Shown here: in pieces, positions 25,761 to 35,293 of the stretch
How positions within the stretch are numbered: position 1 is the stretch's first letter
Layout of the letters: every line of letters begins with the position of its first letter
Assembly (NCBI GenBank): GCA_964653045.1
Contig: CAZZBW010000003.1
Location: forward strand, 1 to 64,000
Direction of reading: 5' to 3'
Source: DAOOPX01 sp964653045
Lineage (GTDB): Bacteria > Patescibacteriota > Microgenomatia > UBA1400 > PJMF01
DNA length: 64,000 nt
The notes under the pieces: model-generated
What the model saw: the letters and a program-made list of their open reading frames with translations, nothing else
Databases searched by the model: none
What the model was told of the DNA's origin: nothing
Position numbers and translations under genes: made by a program

Positions 25761-26552
25761 TTACAAGTTTTCTGTTAAATCGCACTGATGACTATACGAA
25801 GAATCGTTAGTAATCAATTCAAACAGCTTGCTTCTAAGGTTGGTTCTACTACATTCTGTATCCATAATTGAACAGTTGTTAAGCTTATTGATTTCTATCA
25901 TCGTTTTGAGCATTCTAACTTGAGGATGCTTTCTACCGCTTGAGTCGTTCATTTTTAGGATCATCGACTTATTTTCTTCTGCATTTAGTGTTGTATAGAA
26001 CTCTAATTGAGATATAAAAGCTTCGACTTCCTTGTTTCTACACGAAAGATCATTCGTTCCATTCAATTCATCTAAATACTGCTGAACGTGAGTTAGCTCG
26101 TGAGTAATTAACATCGCTGTCAGTACGTCATCAGAATATTTATATCTTTTATCAACAACAATTGGAAAATAATTTGGTTTAATATCTTCACTATTAAATA
26201 TGAAATAACCTTCTGCATCACCGTCAATATCTTCTTCAATTATTTGAATGCAATTTGTTAAATTGTCAGGAAAATAATTAAACCGTGCGTCGGAATATTT
26301 TCCCTCAATCGGCCACATTTCATTATTCTCGGATACTCTTTGATTTATTAGACTCAGAGCTCTTTCATATTGAGGTTTGTTCTCAAGTCTCATCGTTCGA
26401 GTACATCCATCTTTAACACTAACTTCTGGGGCGATATCACTAGTTAGAGAACCTGATGTCTTCGAATCAGGTTTATGATAAAAAGTCAGAATAACAAATA
26501 TCGTTGCTGCTAGCAGTAGAAATAGTAAAGTAATTGTTTTAATTATTTTCAT
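25761..26552 (-). CDS. Membrane-anchored protein with HExxH zinc motif (putative metallopeptidase)
   Basis: A 263-residue protein with an N-terminal signal anchor (KIIKTITLLFLLLAATIFVI). The outside part contains HELTH (151-155), a zincin motif, followed about 20 residues later by CRNKEVEAFISQ, whose Glu could be the third zinc ligand, as in gluzincins. An acidic EEDIDGDAEG stretch precedes it (106-115). The family is not recognised. It stands downstream of the M23 peptidase gene and in the same direction, so it might help locally open the cell wall for conjugation. That role is inferred. Confidence 0.65.
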   Translation of the reverse strand: MKIIKTITLLFLLLAATIFVILTFYHKPDSKTSGSLTSDIAPEVSVKDGCTRTMRLENKPQYERALSLINQRVSENNEMWPIEGKYSDARFNYFPDNLTNCIQIIEEDIDGDAEGYFIFNSEDIKPNYFPIVVDKRYKYSDDVLTAMLITHELTHVQQYLDELNGTNDLSCRNKEVEAFISQLEFYTTLNAEENKSMILKMNDSSGRKHPQVRMLKTMIEINKLNNCSIMDTECSRTNLRSKLFELITNDSSYSHQCDLTENL

Positions 26553-26640
26553 TCATTGCGAACAACCTATGAGATGAGTTCACAAGTTGACACAACATAT
26601 TATAAACATAAAACACGATTAGCGTAGATTCATTCGACGC

Positions 26641-27258
26641 TTACTTCCCTAAAAACGCCATTGGGTTAACAGGTATACCAAATACTCTGGTTTCAAAGTG
26701 CAAGTGTGGACCAGTTGACCAGCCGGTGGAGCCCATGTGACCTATGGTGTCGCCTACTTTGACGGTTTGACCTTTGTAAACAAAGATTCTATCCAAGTGG
26801 GCATAAACGGTTGTAATGTTGTCACCATGATCGACGATGATGTGTTTGCCATAGCCCCAAGAGATTTCTCCAGCGTAAGTGATGGTGCCGTCCATCATGG
26901 GCGTAATTTGATCACCCACTCTTCCTTGTGCATTGGCAATATCAATACCAGTATGAAAAATTTGATAACTACTAGACTGAGCAAACTCCAGGGTAATCAC
27001 TCCAAGCACTGGCCAGACGATGGTGGCATCAATTTCTTTAAGTACTGAGCCATCAGCCGGATTGAGGATCACCACGGTTTGAGTCTCAGGATTAAGACCA
27101 ACCAAGGAATCGGAGACAATGTTAATGCCAGTTTGAGTCAAGATAATGACGGCAATGATCGGCATCATCAATATTCCCACCAAGGCCAGACTGACAACAA
27201 TAAGTTCTTGACGCATCGACCATATGGTACGTGCGGCTAACAGGAAAGAAATATTCAT
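26641..27258 (-). CDS. M23 family (LytM-type) peptidoglycan endopeptidase
   Basis: Zinc endopeptidase that cuts peptide crossbridges in the cell wall, presumably to make room for the conjugation channel. The 205 residues begin with a membrane anchor (about 18-42), and the LytM domain (about 95-203) keeps all four ligands: H102 and D106 in HTGID, H154 in VYAHLDR, and H185/H187 in GPHLHFE. The gene is three bases downstream of the VirB4 ATPase gene in the same operon, the usual place for the cell-wall hydrolase in Gram-positive-type T4SS clusters. Confidence 0.93.
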   Translation of the reverse strand: MNISFLLAARTIWSMRQELIVVSLALVGILMMPIIAVIILTQTGINIVSDSLVGLNPETQTVVILNPADGSVLKEIDATIVWPVLGVITLEFAQSSSYQIFHTGIDIANAQGRVGDQITPMMDGTITYAGEISWGYGKHIIVDHGDNITTVYAHLDRIFVYKGQTVKVGDTIGHMGSTGWSTGPHLHFETRVFGIPVNPMAFLGK

Positions 27259-27261
27259 GCG

Positions 27262-29142
27262 TTATCCTGAAGAAACTCCATTAGTTTGGTACACTTCCCG
27301 CGGGTCAGTGGTCAGTAAGGGATGCTCTTTCTTAGAAGCAACTACCTTTACTGCAACATGATGCTGATCAGCAATAATCAAGGCTTCGCCCCGATCGCAA
27401 GTTAAGAGAAAGTGACGCTCATACTCACTTAAGTTAAATTCGCTGGTCACTTTCTTAATGGTCGTAGTGTCTTGTTTCATTAAGATACGTAGGGACGATT
27501 GGGAGGCAATGGCTCGACCATACTCAGAGCTTAAGAAATCATTGGCTTGTTGTGAAATGAGTGTCACACCTAAGTAGTGTTTACGCGCCCGCCGTGCCAG
27601 TCCCGCAATAAAACGTGAACTCTCTTCATGGGCAAGTAGTAACCATGCCTCATCAATCACCAAAATTCGTTTTTGGGGAGATTGGCGCACTTGGGTATGC
27701 ACGAAGTTGGCCACACACAACATCATGATCTGCCTGAGTGATTCGTCCAGATCTTTGATATCAAATACAACAAGTCGATTACTGAGTTCAATATTGGTAT
27801 GTTCAGCAAAGACTGCGCCTAGTGAGCCTGTCACAAACCTGGTGAGTCGTTTACAAAGTGCCGTTTCGCCCATTCTATCAAGTACTTGATAGAAATCAGT
27901 GAGTTTGGGCATGACTACTGGCTCAGAGTAGTTACGTTTGCGCAGAGTAATCCCACGACTTTGATAGGTGCTGATTATTGCCTGATCCACCACTGCCTGC
28001 TCCTGAGCAGACACACCACCCAGCATCAAGCTGATAATCTCAGTTAAGTCCTGAATATGTTCTGCTAGACCATTGCCACCTTCAACCCCCAGGGAAACAT
28101 CAAAAGGATTGATTTTTTCTGTTGAGTTAACTGACAGCCTAATGTAGGCACCCTTGACTGATTTAGCCAGTTGTCGGTACTCCCGCTCAGGGTCAATCAC
28201 TATTACCTTGGTGCCTTGAATCAGTTGCCTAAGTATTTCTACTTTTGCCGTATAGCTTTTACCGCTACCTGATTGAGCAAAGATAATGCTGTTGGCATTA
28301 GTCAGGGCAAAGCGATCCACAATCACGAGAGAGTTATTAGAGCGGTTTATTCCATATAAGACGCCAGACTCTTGTACCAACTCTGAAGAGATGAAGGGAA
28401 ACGTCAAAGCAGTAGATGAGCTATCTAAGTTACGCCGCTGAGCAAGTAAGTTTTGCCCTCTAGGCAACACAGACTGCAGTCCTTCTAGTTGCCTGAAGGT
28501 AGCAGTTTTAATCATAAACAGCCGAGTAGACATGACCGTTTCAAGTAACTTGGTAACCTTTTCAAGCTCAGCTATACTTGGAGCCATAATAGTCATATAG
28601 ATCGAGATCTGAAACAGTTTTTCCTGCCCACGTTGGATCTTGTCTTTAAGCTCCATAGCCGACTCAAGCGGATCAGTAATTTCGGAGCCAATCACTCTAC
28701 CCTCTTTGAGCATACTGCGCTTTGTAGACTCGAGCTCTGTAATCTTGCGGTTGAGTTTGGGAATTGCCAGTAAGGGCTCGACCTGCTCCAGGTGGTAAGC
28801 AATATCTATATTGTGATTAAAGTTAATCAGCATTGATAGCCAGCCGACTGAAGCCACATACGGGTAGCCGGATACAAATAACGTGCGCACATATTGGTTG
28901 CCCATGAGCAAATAAGAGTGTTCTTCTTTCAAGCCTGAATATGAAATTAAGTCAACTTTATCCTGTTCACCAAAGGTTAGAGTCAAAGCCGTTTGAGCAC
29001 TCTGTGAGGGTTTCCTGAGTGCCTTCTTAGGCCTCCCTCGCTTACGCTTTGGTCGTTTCAGTTTTGCCTTTAGCCTCTGACCAGTTTGCTGGAGGGAAGT
29101 TAGTATTTTAAACATAGTTGTGATTAAGTAGTTCTGCCGCAT
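27262..29142 (-). CDS. virB4: VirB4/TraC-type conjugation ATPase (main part)
   Basis: Energises assembly of the type IV secretion channel at the inner side of the membrane. The 626 residues show Walker A AQSGSGKS (289-296) with DPEREYRQLA after it, Walker B KRILVIDEAWLL near 500, and the conserved RRARKHYLGVTLISQQANDF. The N-terminus carries a basic AT-hook-like patch (KRPKRKRGRPKKALRK, about 29-44), unusual for VirB4. The start is ATG 29142 or ATG 29115; the second gives only an eight-base overlap with the upstream gene and may be the true one. The N-terminal VirB4 region is probably supplied by the separate gene at 29108. The family is well supported. Confidence 0.93.
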   Translation of the reverse strand: MRQNYLITTMFKILTSLQQTGQRLKAKLKRPKRKRGRPKKALRKPSQSAQTALTLTFGEQDKVDLISYSGLKEEHSYLLMGNQYVRTLFVSGYPYVASVGWLSMLINFNHNIDIAYHLEQVEPLLAIPKLNRKITELESTKRSMLKEGRVIGSEITDPLESAMELKDKIQRGQEKLFQISIYMTIMAPSIAELEKVTKLLETVMSTRLFMIKTATFRQLEGLQSVLPRGQNLLAQRRNLDSSSTALTFPFISSELVQESGVLYGINRSNNSLVIVDRFALTNANSIIFAQSGSGKSYTAKVEILRQLIQGTKVIVIDPEREYRQLAKSVKGAYIRLSVNSTEKINPFDVSLGVEGGNGLAEHIQDLTEIISLMLGGVSAQEQAVVDQAIISTYQSRGITLRKRNYSEPVVMPKLTDFYQVLDRMGETALCKRLTRFVTGSLGAVFAEHTNIELSNRLVVFDIKDLDESLRQIMMLCVANFVHTQVRQSPQKRILVIDEAWLLLAHEESSRFIAGLARRARKHYLGVTLISQQANDFLSSEYGRAIASQSSLRILMKQDTTTIKKVTSEFNLSEYERHFLLTCDRGEALIIADQHHVAVKVVASKKEHPLLTTDPREVYQTNGVSSG

Positions 29143-29722
29143 GAGCTTTGAGTTCCTGAGTTTTACTTTGAGAGGGGTTGTAGAAGCTGTAGAAGAGATC
29201 CAAGACTTCCAGGGTATCTAGGGTTTTCACTCGCATGCCGATTCGCTCCACACCCCTAGCAATGATGTCGCGAGTTAAGATGAGTTGCTCTTTAGCCAGA
29301 CTAAAGTCGTGAGTTTTCTGAGTTTGGCAGGGAATGATAATGTAAAAACGGCGCGAGAGTATGGTATTTCCCTTGACGACATCACGAATAAACTGGCAGT
29401 AAGCAATTAATTGGTCATGGTAAACTGGCTCTGATTCACTCAGGGAAGACTCACCAATTCGAGCTACATACTGCTCAATGTCTACTTCTCGGACTCGTAC
29501 CAATAGTTGCAAGGGGCACGGCAAAGAGTTTAAGAAAGCTTGGTAGCTTTCAATCAGCACGTCCTGCTCTGCCTCGCTTTTTAGCTCAAAGTTAATGGCC
29601 GACGTCTCTACCACCAACCGAAATTGGTTATTAGGCAAGATGAGAATTCCATCACGGACTTCCTTGATGGCAATCTGTCTCCTGGCGCTAGTTAGAGTGG
29701 CGCGCTTAATCCAAGACCACAT
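29108..29722 (-). CDS. TraC/VirB4 N-terminal-domain-like conjugation protein
   Basis: A 204-residue soluble protein with the pattern seen in the N-terminal domain of VirB4/TraC proteins: IKEVRDGILILPNNQFRLVV, FLNSLPCPLQLLVRVREVDI and the alpha/beta region ending in LTRDIIARGVERIGMRVKTL. It lies between PrgI (overlap of 17 bases) and the ATPase (overlap of 35 or 8 bases). The arrangement suggests a split VirB4, with this part contacting the channel proteins. Such separate TraC-like proteins are known in Gram-positive conjugation clusters. Confidence 0.8.
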   Translation of the reverse strand: MWSWIKRATLTSARRQIAIKEVRDGILILPNNQFRLVVETSAINFELKSEAEQDVLIESYQAFLNSLPCPLQLLVRVREVDIEQYVARIGESSLSESEPVYHDQLIAYCQFIRDVVKGNTILSRRFYIIIPCQTQKTHDFSLAKEQLILTRDIIARGVERIGMRVKTLDTLEVLDLFYSFYNPSQSKTQELKAHAAELLNHNYV

Positions 29723-30200
29723 GTATCCCTCCCTTGTTACTTGGTATCACTCTGACCGCCAACTTACGTAAAGCTAACTGTTGCTCAAACTGCACCAGTG
29801 AGGCGTTGGTCAACTTCAGCAGTTCTCTTGGCTTGACCTGTTTTACTTTCCTATTTGCTGGTAGCGTCGCTTTTTCTAGCACCGGCACAGTACGAAACAT
29901 CTCGTCATTTTTATCTGCCACATAGACTTTGGGTCTAGTTAAGTATCGCCCCACCAGTTGTAACCACTCGATAACCAGCATGCCTTTCAAGCGCATGGCC
30001 AAGATCAAGAACGGCAGGCTCAAGCAGATCACCAGTACCAACTTGTACCAAACAATACTCATCATGGGCGAGAACAAAATATATATAACTCCCGCTAAGG
30101 CAACCGGAACCATTAGGAGTAATAGCTGGGTGAATGATAGATTGCCCACAATCTTATCTTCCACAGTTGTAATTTGCGCGGGAATGACTTGGGTTTTCAT
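29706..30200 (-). CDS. prgI: PrgI family membrane protein (VirB3-like role)
   Basis: A 164-residue protein with two close membrane helices (about 28-46 and 52-70) and a conserved N-terminal VIPAQITTVEDKIVGNLSFT. This matches PrgI proteins of Gram-positive conjugation systems, which correspond to VirB3. The C-terminal half is cytoplasmic (YLTRPKVYVADKNDE onward). The ATG overlaps the stop of the VirB6-like gene by four bases. Confidence 0.87.
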   Translation of the reverse strand: MKTQVIPAQITTVEDKIVGNLSFTQLLLLMVPVALAGVIYILFSPMMSIVWYKLVLVICLSLPFLILAMRLKGMLVIEWLQLVGRYLTRPKVYVADKNDEMFRTVPVLEKATLPANRKVKQVKPRELLKLTNASLVQFEQQLALRKLAVRVIPSNKGGIHVVLD

Positions 30201-31498
30201 GCAGAGACCACCTTTCTAGGTACCTTAGCTACTTTGGCGCCCGCTGTTTGTCTAGTTGCCGATGAGGAGTTATCTGTTGATATGACATTGATGATTTGAC
30301 TACCTAGTTTTTTTAAGGTGTCGCTACGAGAGGAGTACATAACCACCTGCATCATCAGAGAGGGAGTTTTAATTAAGGTAAAGAACAGGCCACAAGCCAC
30401 AGCAATAGATACCAGGGAGTTTTCTGAGTGTTCGGGCAGTGTTAAAAAGCCAGATGCTAGTTGAATGATCACCACATGGACAAAGACGATAAAGACAGTC
30501 ACACCGTAGGTTTTGACTGCTACACTGGCTATATCTGAATACTTTGGTAAAGCCCAGAACAAAAACACAAAGGGGGCCAGGGCAGCACCCAGTGAAACCA
30601 TGATCAGCCGACTGATATACATGAGTAAGAGCACAATTGCCACAATTAAAAAAATGCTTAAGAAGATTAAAGTAATTAGAGGCGTACTGCCGGTGATCAA
30701 ACTAACTGGGTTGATGGCATTGACTACCCAAGCATGATTGAGTCCACCCGTTGCAGACAAGACTGCGGTCACCAGGGTATTTGCCGTTAAGATCACATAG
30801 TCAGCCAAGAAAAGCGAGATGTTGGCTCCCAAGAATGCTAGCCCAATTCGGGGTAAGATCTGCTTCAGTTCCACTTCCTCAAACCCCAAGCTACTGGCGC
30901 TCATCATTTGTAAGCCCACCAAAGCGATAATGAGCACAAACAGGGCATTAACGATCCCCACACTAATCAGCCAAAACTGCCGGATGACTTGGTTACTCAT
31001 CACACTGGGCGTAGTGGTTAAGTATGTCGCAATCCCATTCACAATCGGTGCGGTAGCGCTTTCTACAATGTTCTGCATAAAGGCAGACACTGCATCAATT
31101 AATACTTGAGTTAAGCCGTCACTAGGTGTGGTACTGGAGAGAGCTGGGATATCAACAACTACCCCACTCCCTTGATCACTGGGCGCAGTTAGTGCAGTTT
31201 GGTAAACAGAGACTACTACCCTTGCAGATAGGACAAGGAGTAAGCCAATCAGTGCTGAGCGAATGGTTTTCTTGCCTGCATCTAAAGCAACTGGATTACC
31301 AGCAGAAGTCATGTACTCGTAGCCGCCTTTAATGATAAAGAAGACAGCGGCGGCAGTGGCAATCCAGGTGATGATTTGCAGAGTACTATTGGTGTACTCC
31401 ATCACTTCCGCACTGGTAGTTTGAGCTTGAGCAAACTGAGGAGAGAGTAAGAAGCTGGTGAAGATGCTGGCGAGTGTGAGTACCCGTCCCATGTGCAT
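30197..31498 (-). CDS. VirB6/TrbL-like channel protein with an N-terminal pilin-like domain
   Basis: A 433-residue polytopic membrane protein forming part of the inner-membrane channel. A signal peptide (about 1-25) precedes a segment (about 26-105) that closely resembles the separate VirB2-like pilin encoded just upstream: both have a GG.-Y-T-S-GNP-ALD-KKTI core and two helices. Residues about 140-410 contain five or six membrane helices typical of VirB6/TrbL. The start codon overlaps the upstream stop by one base (TAATG). The combination means the operon holds two copies of the pilin-like fold. Confidence 0.85.
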   Translation of the reverse strand: MHMGRVLTLASIFTSFLLSPQFAQAQTTSAEVMEYTNSTLQIITWIATAAAVFFIIKGGYEYMTSAGNPVALDAGKKTIRSALIGLLLVLSARVVVSVYQTALTAPSDQGSGVVVDIPALSSTTPSDGLTQVLIDAVSAFMQNIVESATAPIVNGIATYLTTTPSVMSNQVIRQFWLISVGIVNALFVLIIALVGLQMMSASSLGFEEVELKQILPRIGLAFLGANISLFLADYVILTANTLVTAVLSATGGLNHAWVVNAINPVSLITGSTPLITLIFLSIFLIVAIVLLLMYISRLIMVSLGAALAPFVFLFWALPKYSDIASVAVKTYGVTVFIVFVHVVIIQLASGFLTLPEHSENSLVSIAVACGLFFTLIKTPSLMMQVVMYSSRSDTLKKLGSQIINVISTDNSSSATRQTAGAKVAKVPRKVVSA

Positions 31499-31824
31499 TA
31501 TCCGCCAAAGGCTGTGGTGGCTAAATCAGTGACGACGTTGGAGATGACAAAACCTCCCAAGACGATGACTAAGCCAATGGCTGAGTACAGGATAGTTTTC
31601 TTGGATTTATCCAACGCTTCAGGGTTACCGGAGCTAGTGATATACCCGACTCCACCCCAAACAAAGAAGCCAGCGGCGATCAAGCCTGAGAGAGTCACAA
31701 GCACTTGAATAACACTTTGGATGAAGGATTGAATCTTGGCGACATCACCAGATTGGGCGGATACAGGAGAGGCCATCATTAGGATGAGGCCGAGGGTAAT
31801 GGAGAACATCAGACACTTGCGCAT
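31498..31824 (-). CDS. VirB2/TrbC-like pilin
   Basis: A 108-residue protein with a cleavable signal peptide (MRKCLMFSITLGLILMMA, then SPVSAQS) and two membrane helices (about 42-62 and 78-100). The family core GGVGYITSSGNPEALDKSKK lies between them. It is the first gene of the conjugation operon, with an AAAGGGA Shine-Dalgarno. It likely forms the pilus or channel subunit. A terminator-like hairpin lies in its leader at 31884-31909. Confidence 0.88.
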   Translation of the reverse strand: MRKCLMFSITLGLILMMASPVSAQSGDVAKIQSFIQSVIQVLVTLSGLIAAGFFVWGGVGYITSSGNPEALDKSKKTILYSAIGLVIVLGGFVISNVVTDLATTAFGG

Positions 31825-32368
31825 GCTGGTTTCCCTTTCGGAAGCTAGGTGTTTACGCTACAAAGTCATCTGCTATGAGTTACAAAAAAACCACCTCATC
31901 TAGGGGCGGCTTTCAACTTGAACTCAACTGCATCGGAATATATCACATAGATACAGTGTTGAATAGATGTATTTGGTGTGTATAAGTTCTCCTTGATTCA
32001 AATGTGATCAACATCAGCAGCATCTCACCTATTAGGTTAATTTCAATACACGATACTGAAACTTTATAAAGACAAATTAATTCACCGGATGTGCTTGCAT
32101 TAACCTCGCAATTAGTCAGGGGCTCTCTCTTGAATAAATCAGAGATATCACAATACAGCTATTGACCATAGTATTACTCATCTTGAGAGAAGCAACTCTA
32201 TACTAACAGTTAGTGAAAAGGTATTATATGCTATTGTTGTATTACCATGAAGCACTGCTAGGGTATTCCAACTGTCAATCAAGATGCTGGGTTAACAGTA
32301 AGCACTAGGAAATTGTCAATTTATAACAGAATAAACATAGGCAATTATGAAAAAAGGAAGATACTGAA
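31825..32368. other. 544-base intergenic region between divergent conjugation and restriction-modification operons
   Basis: It holds the leader of the conjugation operon, with a terminator-like hairpin at 31884-31909 (minus strand), and the upstream region of the plus-strand restriction-modification operon. The sequence is AT-rich. I see no certain promoter for either operon and no gene. A six-codon frame immediately before ATG 32369 is judged accidental. Confidence 0.6.
31884..31909 (-). terminator. Terminator-like hairpin in the leader of the conjugation operon (attenuator candidate)
   Basis: In the minus-strand RNA, CCGCCCC (31909-31903) can pair with GAGGUGG (31897-31891), six of seven positions including one G-U, followed by seven U (31890-31884). 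It lies 60 bases before the pilin start and no minus-strand gene ends upstream nearby, so it would act on the operon transcript itself. Confidence 0.55.
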
Positions 32369-33232
32369 ATGAGCACTATGCAACAATACAATGACGCCAA
32401 AAAAAAGACAAAAGAAGAAATTAAAGATAGAAAAAATAATCCTAAATATGATCAAAGAAATAAGCTGAACGACTTAAATGGTGCGGAGTGGCAGTACTGG
32501 ACAAAGACAGTTATTAATACCATTTACCCATCAAATCTGCAGCACAAATTACGCGCACAGCACGGTGGTCAAAAACCTCCTGATCTTTGTGCTGATTTAA
32601 TCAAAGTATTTACAAAATCTGGTCAACTTGTGCTTGACCCACTTTCAGGTGTTGGTGGGTCACTTCTAGGTGCCGCTAGATGCGGGCGTAAGGCTATCGG
32701 TATAGAGCTAAATGAAAAATGGGCAGAAATTTACGCAGAAGTGTGTCGTCTAGAGGAACTCGAAGAGTTTCCTATACTGATCGGAGACGCCAACAAAAGG
32801 CTTGGAGAAGTAGAAAAAGAAAGCGTCGATTTTGTCTTAACGGATGTACCATATTGGATCATGGATCAAGTCACTAAAACACGCTCAGCCGCCGCAAGTC
32901 GTGAGTCTAAATTATCAAAATTTAATGACAAAAATCTGCAAACTAAGGAAGAATGGCTCAAAGAAATGAAGTCAATATTTAAAAATGTAGCCCCTACTCT
33001 TAAGAAAAATGGTTATATGGGTGTATTTATTGGAGATATGTATCGTGGCAAAGAGTTCCATTATCTCTCTGCAGAGCTTGCCAAGACCATATCTGAAATA
33101 GATGATTTTACATTAAAATCGGACATTATATGGCACGATGACACAAAAATGCTTCATATTTACGGCTATCCATTTGCATACATACCCTCAATGATACATC
33201 AGCATATCTTGATATTTAGGAAAGAAGCCTAG
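32369..33232 (+). CDS. DNA methyltransferase (N4-cytosine/N6-adenine type) of a restriction-modification system
   Basis: Transfers a methyl group from SAM to a base in the recognition site. The 287 residues contain the SAM-binding motif I VLDPLSGVGGSLLGA (about 89-103), IGIELNEKW, and the catalytic motif IV in a variant form, VLTDVPYWIM, where the usual DPPY/W is DVPY/W. ATG 32369 follows an AAGGAAG Shine-Dalgarno. It is followed after three bases by the putative nuclease gene and then by a second, unrelated methyltransferase. The three genes look like one cassette. Confidence 0.85.
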   Translation: MSTMQQYNDAKKKTKEEIKDRKNNPKYDQRNKLNDLNGAEWQYWTKTVINTIYPSNLQHKLRAQHGGQKPPDLCADLIKVFTKSGQLVLDPLSGVGGSLLGAARCGRKAIGIELNEKWAEIYAEVCRLEELEEFPILIGDANKRLGEVEKESVDFVLTDVPYWIMDQVTKTRSAAASRESKLSKFNDKNLQTKEEWLKEMKSIFKNVAPTLKKNGYMGVFIGDMYRGKEFHYLSAELAKTISEIDDFTLKSDIIWHDDTKMLHIYGYPFAYIPSMIHQHILIFRKEA

Positions 33233-33235
33233 AGT

Positions 33236-35293
33236 ATGCAGTCCATACTCATGAATACTAAAATTAGTGGAAAAATCTTAAACCTATCTGATTACGATGA
33301 ACTTTCGAATAAAAAAGAGTACTTATTGTATTCGGACAATATTCTTGAAGGAATAACCCTTTTAAATTATCTAACTCTAAAGAGTGATCTCTTAGATTTC
33401 ACAGGTGTTGTTTACGAGCCTATAGATCAGCCAATTTATATCTTCAAAGATACCGAGAACAATCATTATGGAATCAAGATTTGCGGGTCGTTCAATAAAT
33501 GGCAGCTGCCCGACGATGTCAATAAAATAAAATCTTTTGTTGATTTACCTGATTACATACTTTATTCCGTTAATAGTCAGAAGGCCATATTAGCAGGCGA
33601 AAATACAGAAACAGCATCTGTCGGTAACTCGCAGTGGCAGCGTGAGGGTCGAAAGGTGGGAGCAGCTAGAATTGGTGTTCCATTTATATACCAGACCTTT
33701 TATAGCGGAAAGGATGAGTCACTAGACTCAATACGTGAGCCAAATTCGCTACAGGTTTATAACCAATTACTATATTCTGCCAGATATAAAACACCGTCAA
33801 TAGTAGCATATTTTGAAAACAACTTTGATGGCTCAAAAACTAGGGTAAGGAATCCTGTAGACAGTCAAGCTTTGTTTTCACGATACATTAAGTCTGTTCT
33901 ATTAGCTGACGCTGACTCAAGGAATTTATCAAAGAAGGTTGAACTTGAAAAAGAATTCTTTGCTCATATGGTTGCTTATTTGAATGAGGGTAAATATAAG
34001 AAAGCTGGTGGTGGAACCGTGGAGGCATCGGCACGTATTTCAAAGGACTTACCGTCATTATCGGAAAAGACCAGAGTGGGCATACTTAATAATAGTGATA
34101 AATTCGTAGATGATTTAGTTGACTGGGTTTATTCAAATAACAAAAAATTTGATATTAACTACTCAATAGCAGATATGGATAGTTCAAAATTCGTAAACTG
34201 GAATCCAGCTTTAAAGGCAATAAATAAAAAACAAATTCAGCCTCTTTTAGACTATTTCAATCGAAATAATCCGGTAAAAAGTTTTCTACATAATGGCAAA
34301 GCAGGCATAGTTAAAACTCCTGAACTGAAGAAATACCTCATCTCTATATATCCATCTCACGAAGATGTGTTTGAAAAAATATTAACATTTGATGAAACTG
34401 TCATATTTCCTTCACGTGTTTGGAAATATAGCAATGCAAAACTAACTTTATCGCCGGATCCAGAGAGCGGTGAGATAGTAGCTTTCTGTGAGTTGCTGGC
34501 ATACGACTTGTCAGGAAAAAAAATAAGAAATGTATTAGGCAGTCACATAGTCGATATACCTTCTGATGTAGACTATGCAAGCGTTGAAGGTGCTGACGGC
34601 AACAATAAAATAAACAAAGCTATAGCGAACTATATCGACTTGTTTATCTTAAGCAACGGACAAGTTATCTTTAGTTATAAACTACCGACATTGATATCAA
34701 CTAATTTTTTGCCGGTCAAAATTAGCGCTGTTTTACCAAACAACTCTTCAGAAGAGGTAGCAGTAGTATCTACCTATTTAAATCAATCAACAATAAGATC
34801 AAACTGGGATTTGTGTTTTATACATACCCACCACTCATCGTGGCAACAAATAATTATTTGTGGGGTACAACAAAAAATTAATCGTGTTTCAACGAAGCTT
34901 GATTTAATAATGCAGCAAGACAATAAATTTATGCTTGCTGAAGGTAAAGATAAATATCAGTCAATTCTGAGCGATCCAAAAATCAAGCAAGCGATGAAGG
35001 ATGCTGGTGATATGATCGATAGAGCATATCTTAGGAGCAATATAAAATTTGATGCATTTTTATATAATCTACATACCACCCCCACTAAAGATCCGGATTA
35101 CTATGCTGACAGTGAAGCTACTATCGTCCAGGGTGGTATCGATAGAGGGCATTTTGCTGACATTGCGAATGAGGAAAGCTATGTTGTTATTATTGTATAT
35201 GCAGACAAATCACTTCGGACAAAATTCAAATTAGTATTTTCCAACGAATTTGACGCACATTTAAAAGAACAGCTAGAAACTGAATTCCTATGA
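33236..35293 (+). CDS. Putative restriction endonuclease (PD-(D/E)xK type), 685 residues
   Basis: Identification rests on context and one motif. It lies between two DNA methyltransferase genes, three bases after the first and overlapping the second by four bases. Near the C-terminus, RVSTKLDLIMQQDNKFMLAEGK gives D556 and E569-x-K571, spaced as in PD-(D/E)xK nucleases, with KLD in place of PD. The N-terminal half has a conserved-looking stretch (GNSQWQREGRKVGAARIGVP, near 130-150) and a large middle that could hold target recognition. No known family recognised. ATG 33236 or 33251 are both possible starts. A type II enzyme with asymmetric target would explain the two methyltransferases. Confidence 0.65.
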   Translation: MQSILMNTKISGKILNLSDYDELSNKKEYLLYSDNILEGITLLNYLTLKSDLLDFTGVVYEPIDQPIYIFKDTENNHYGIKICGSFNKWQLPDDVNKIKSFVDLPDYILYSVNSQKAILAGENTETASVGNSQWQREGRKVGAARIGVPFIYQTFYSGKDESLDSIREPNSLQVYNQLLYSARYKTPSIVAYFENNFDGSKTRVRNPVDSQALFSRYIKSVLLADADSRNLSKKVELEKEFFAHMVAYLNEGKYKKAGGGTVEASARISKDLPSLSEKTRVGILNNSDKFVDDLVDWVYSNNKKFDINYSIADMDSSKFVNWNPALKAINKKQIQPLLDYFNRNNPVKSFLHNGKAGIVKTPELKKYLISIYPSHEDVFEKILTFDETVIFPSRVWKYSNAKLTLSPDPESGEIVAFCELLAYDLSGKKIRNVLGSHIVDIPSDVDYASVEGADGNNKINKAIANYIDLFILSNGQVIFSYKLPTLISTNFLPVKISAVLPNNSSEEVAVVSTYLNQSTIRSNWDLCFIHTHHSSWQQIIICGVQQKINRVSTKLDLIMQQDNKFMLAEGKDKYQSILSDPKIKQAMKDAGDMIDRAYLRSNIKFDAFLYNLHTTPTKDPDYYADSEATIVQGGIDRGHFADIANEESYVVIIVYADKSLRTKFKLVFSNEFDAHLKEQLETEFL

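Noticed and set aside
32347..32367. Six-codon upstream reading frame before the methyltransferase
   Set aside because: It arises because the Shine-Dalgarno AAGGAAG happens to follow an ATG; too short to judge.
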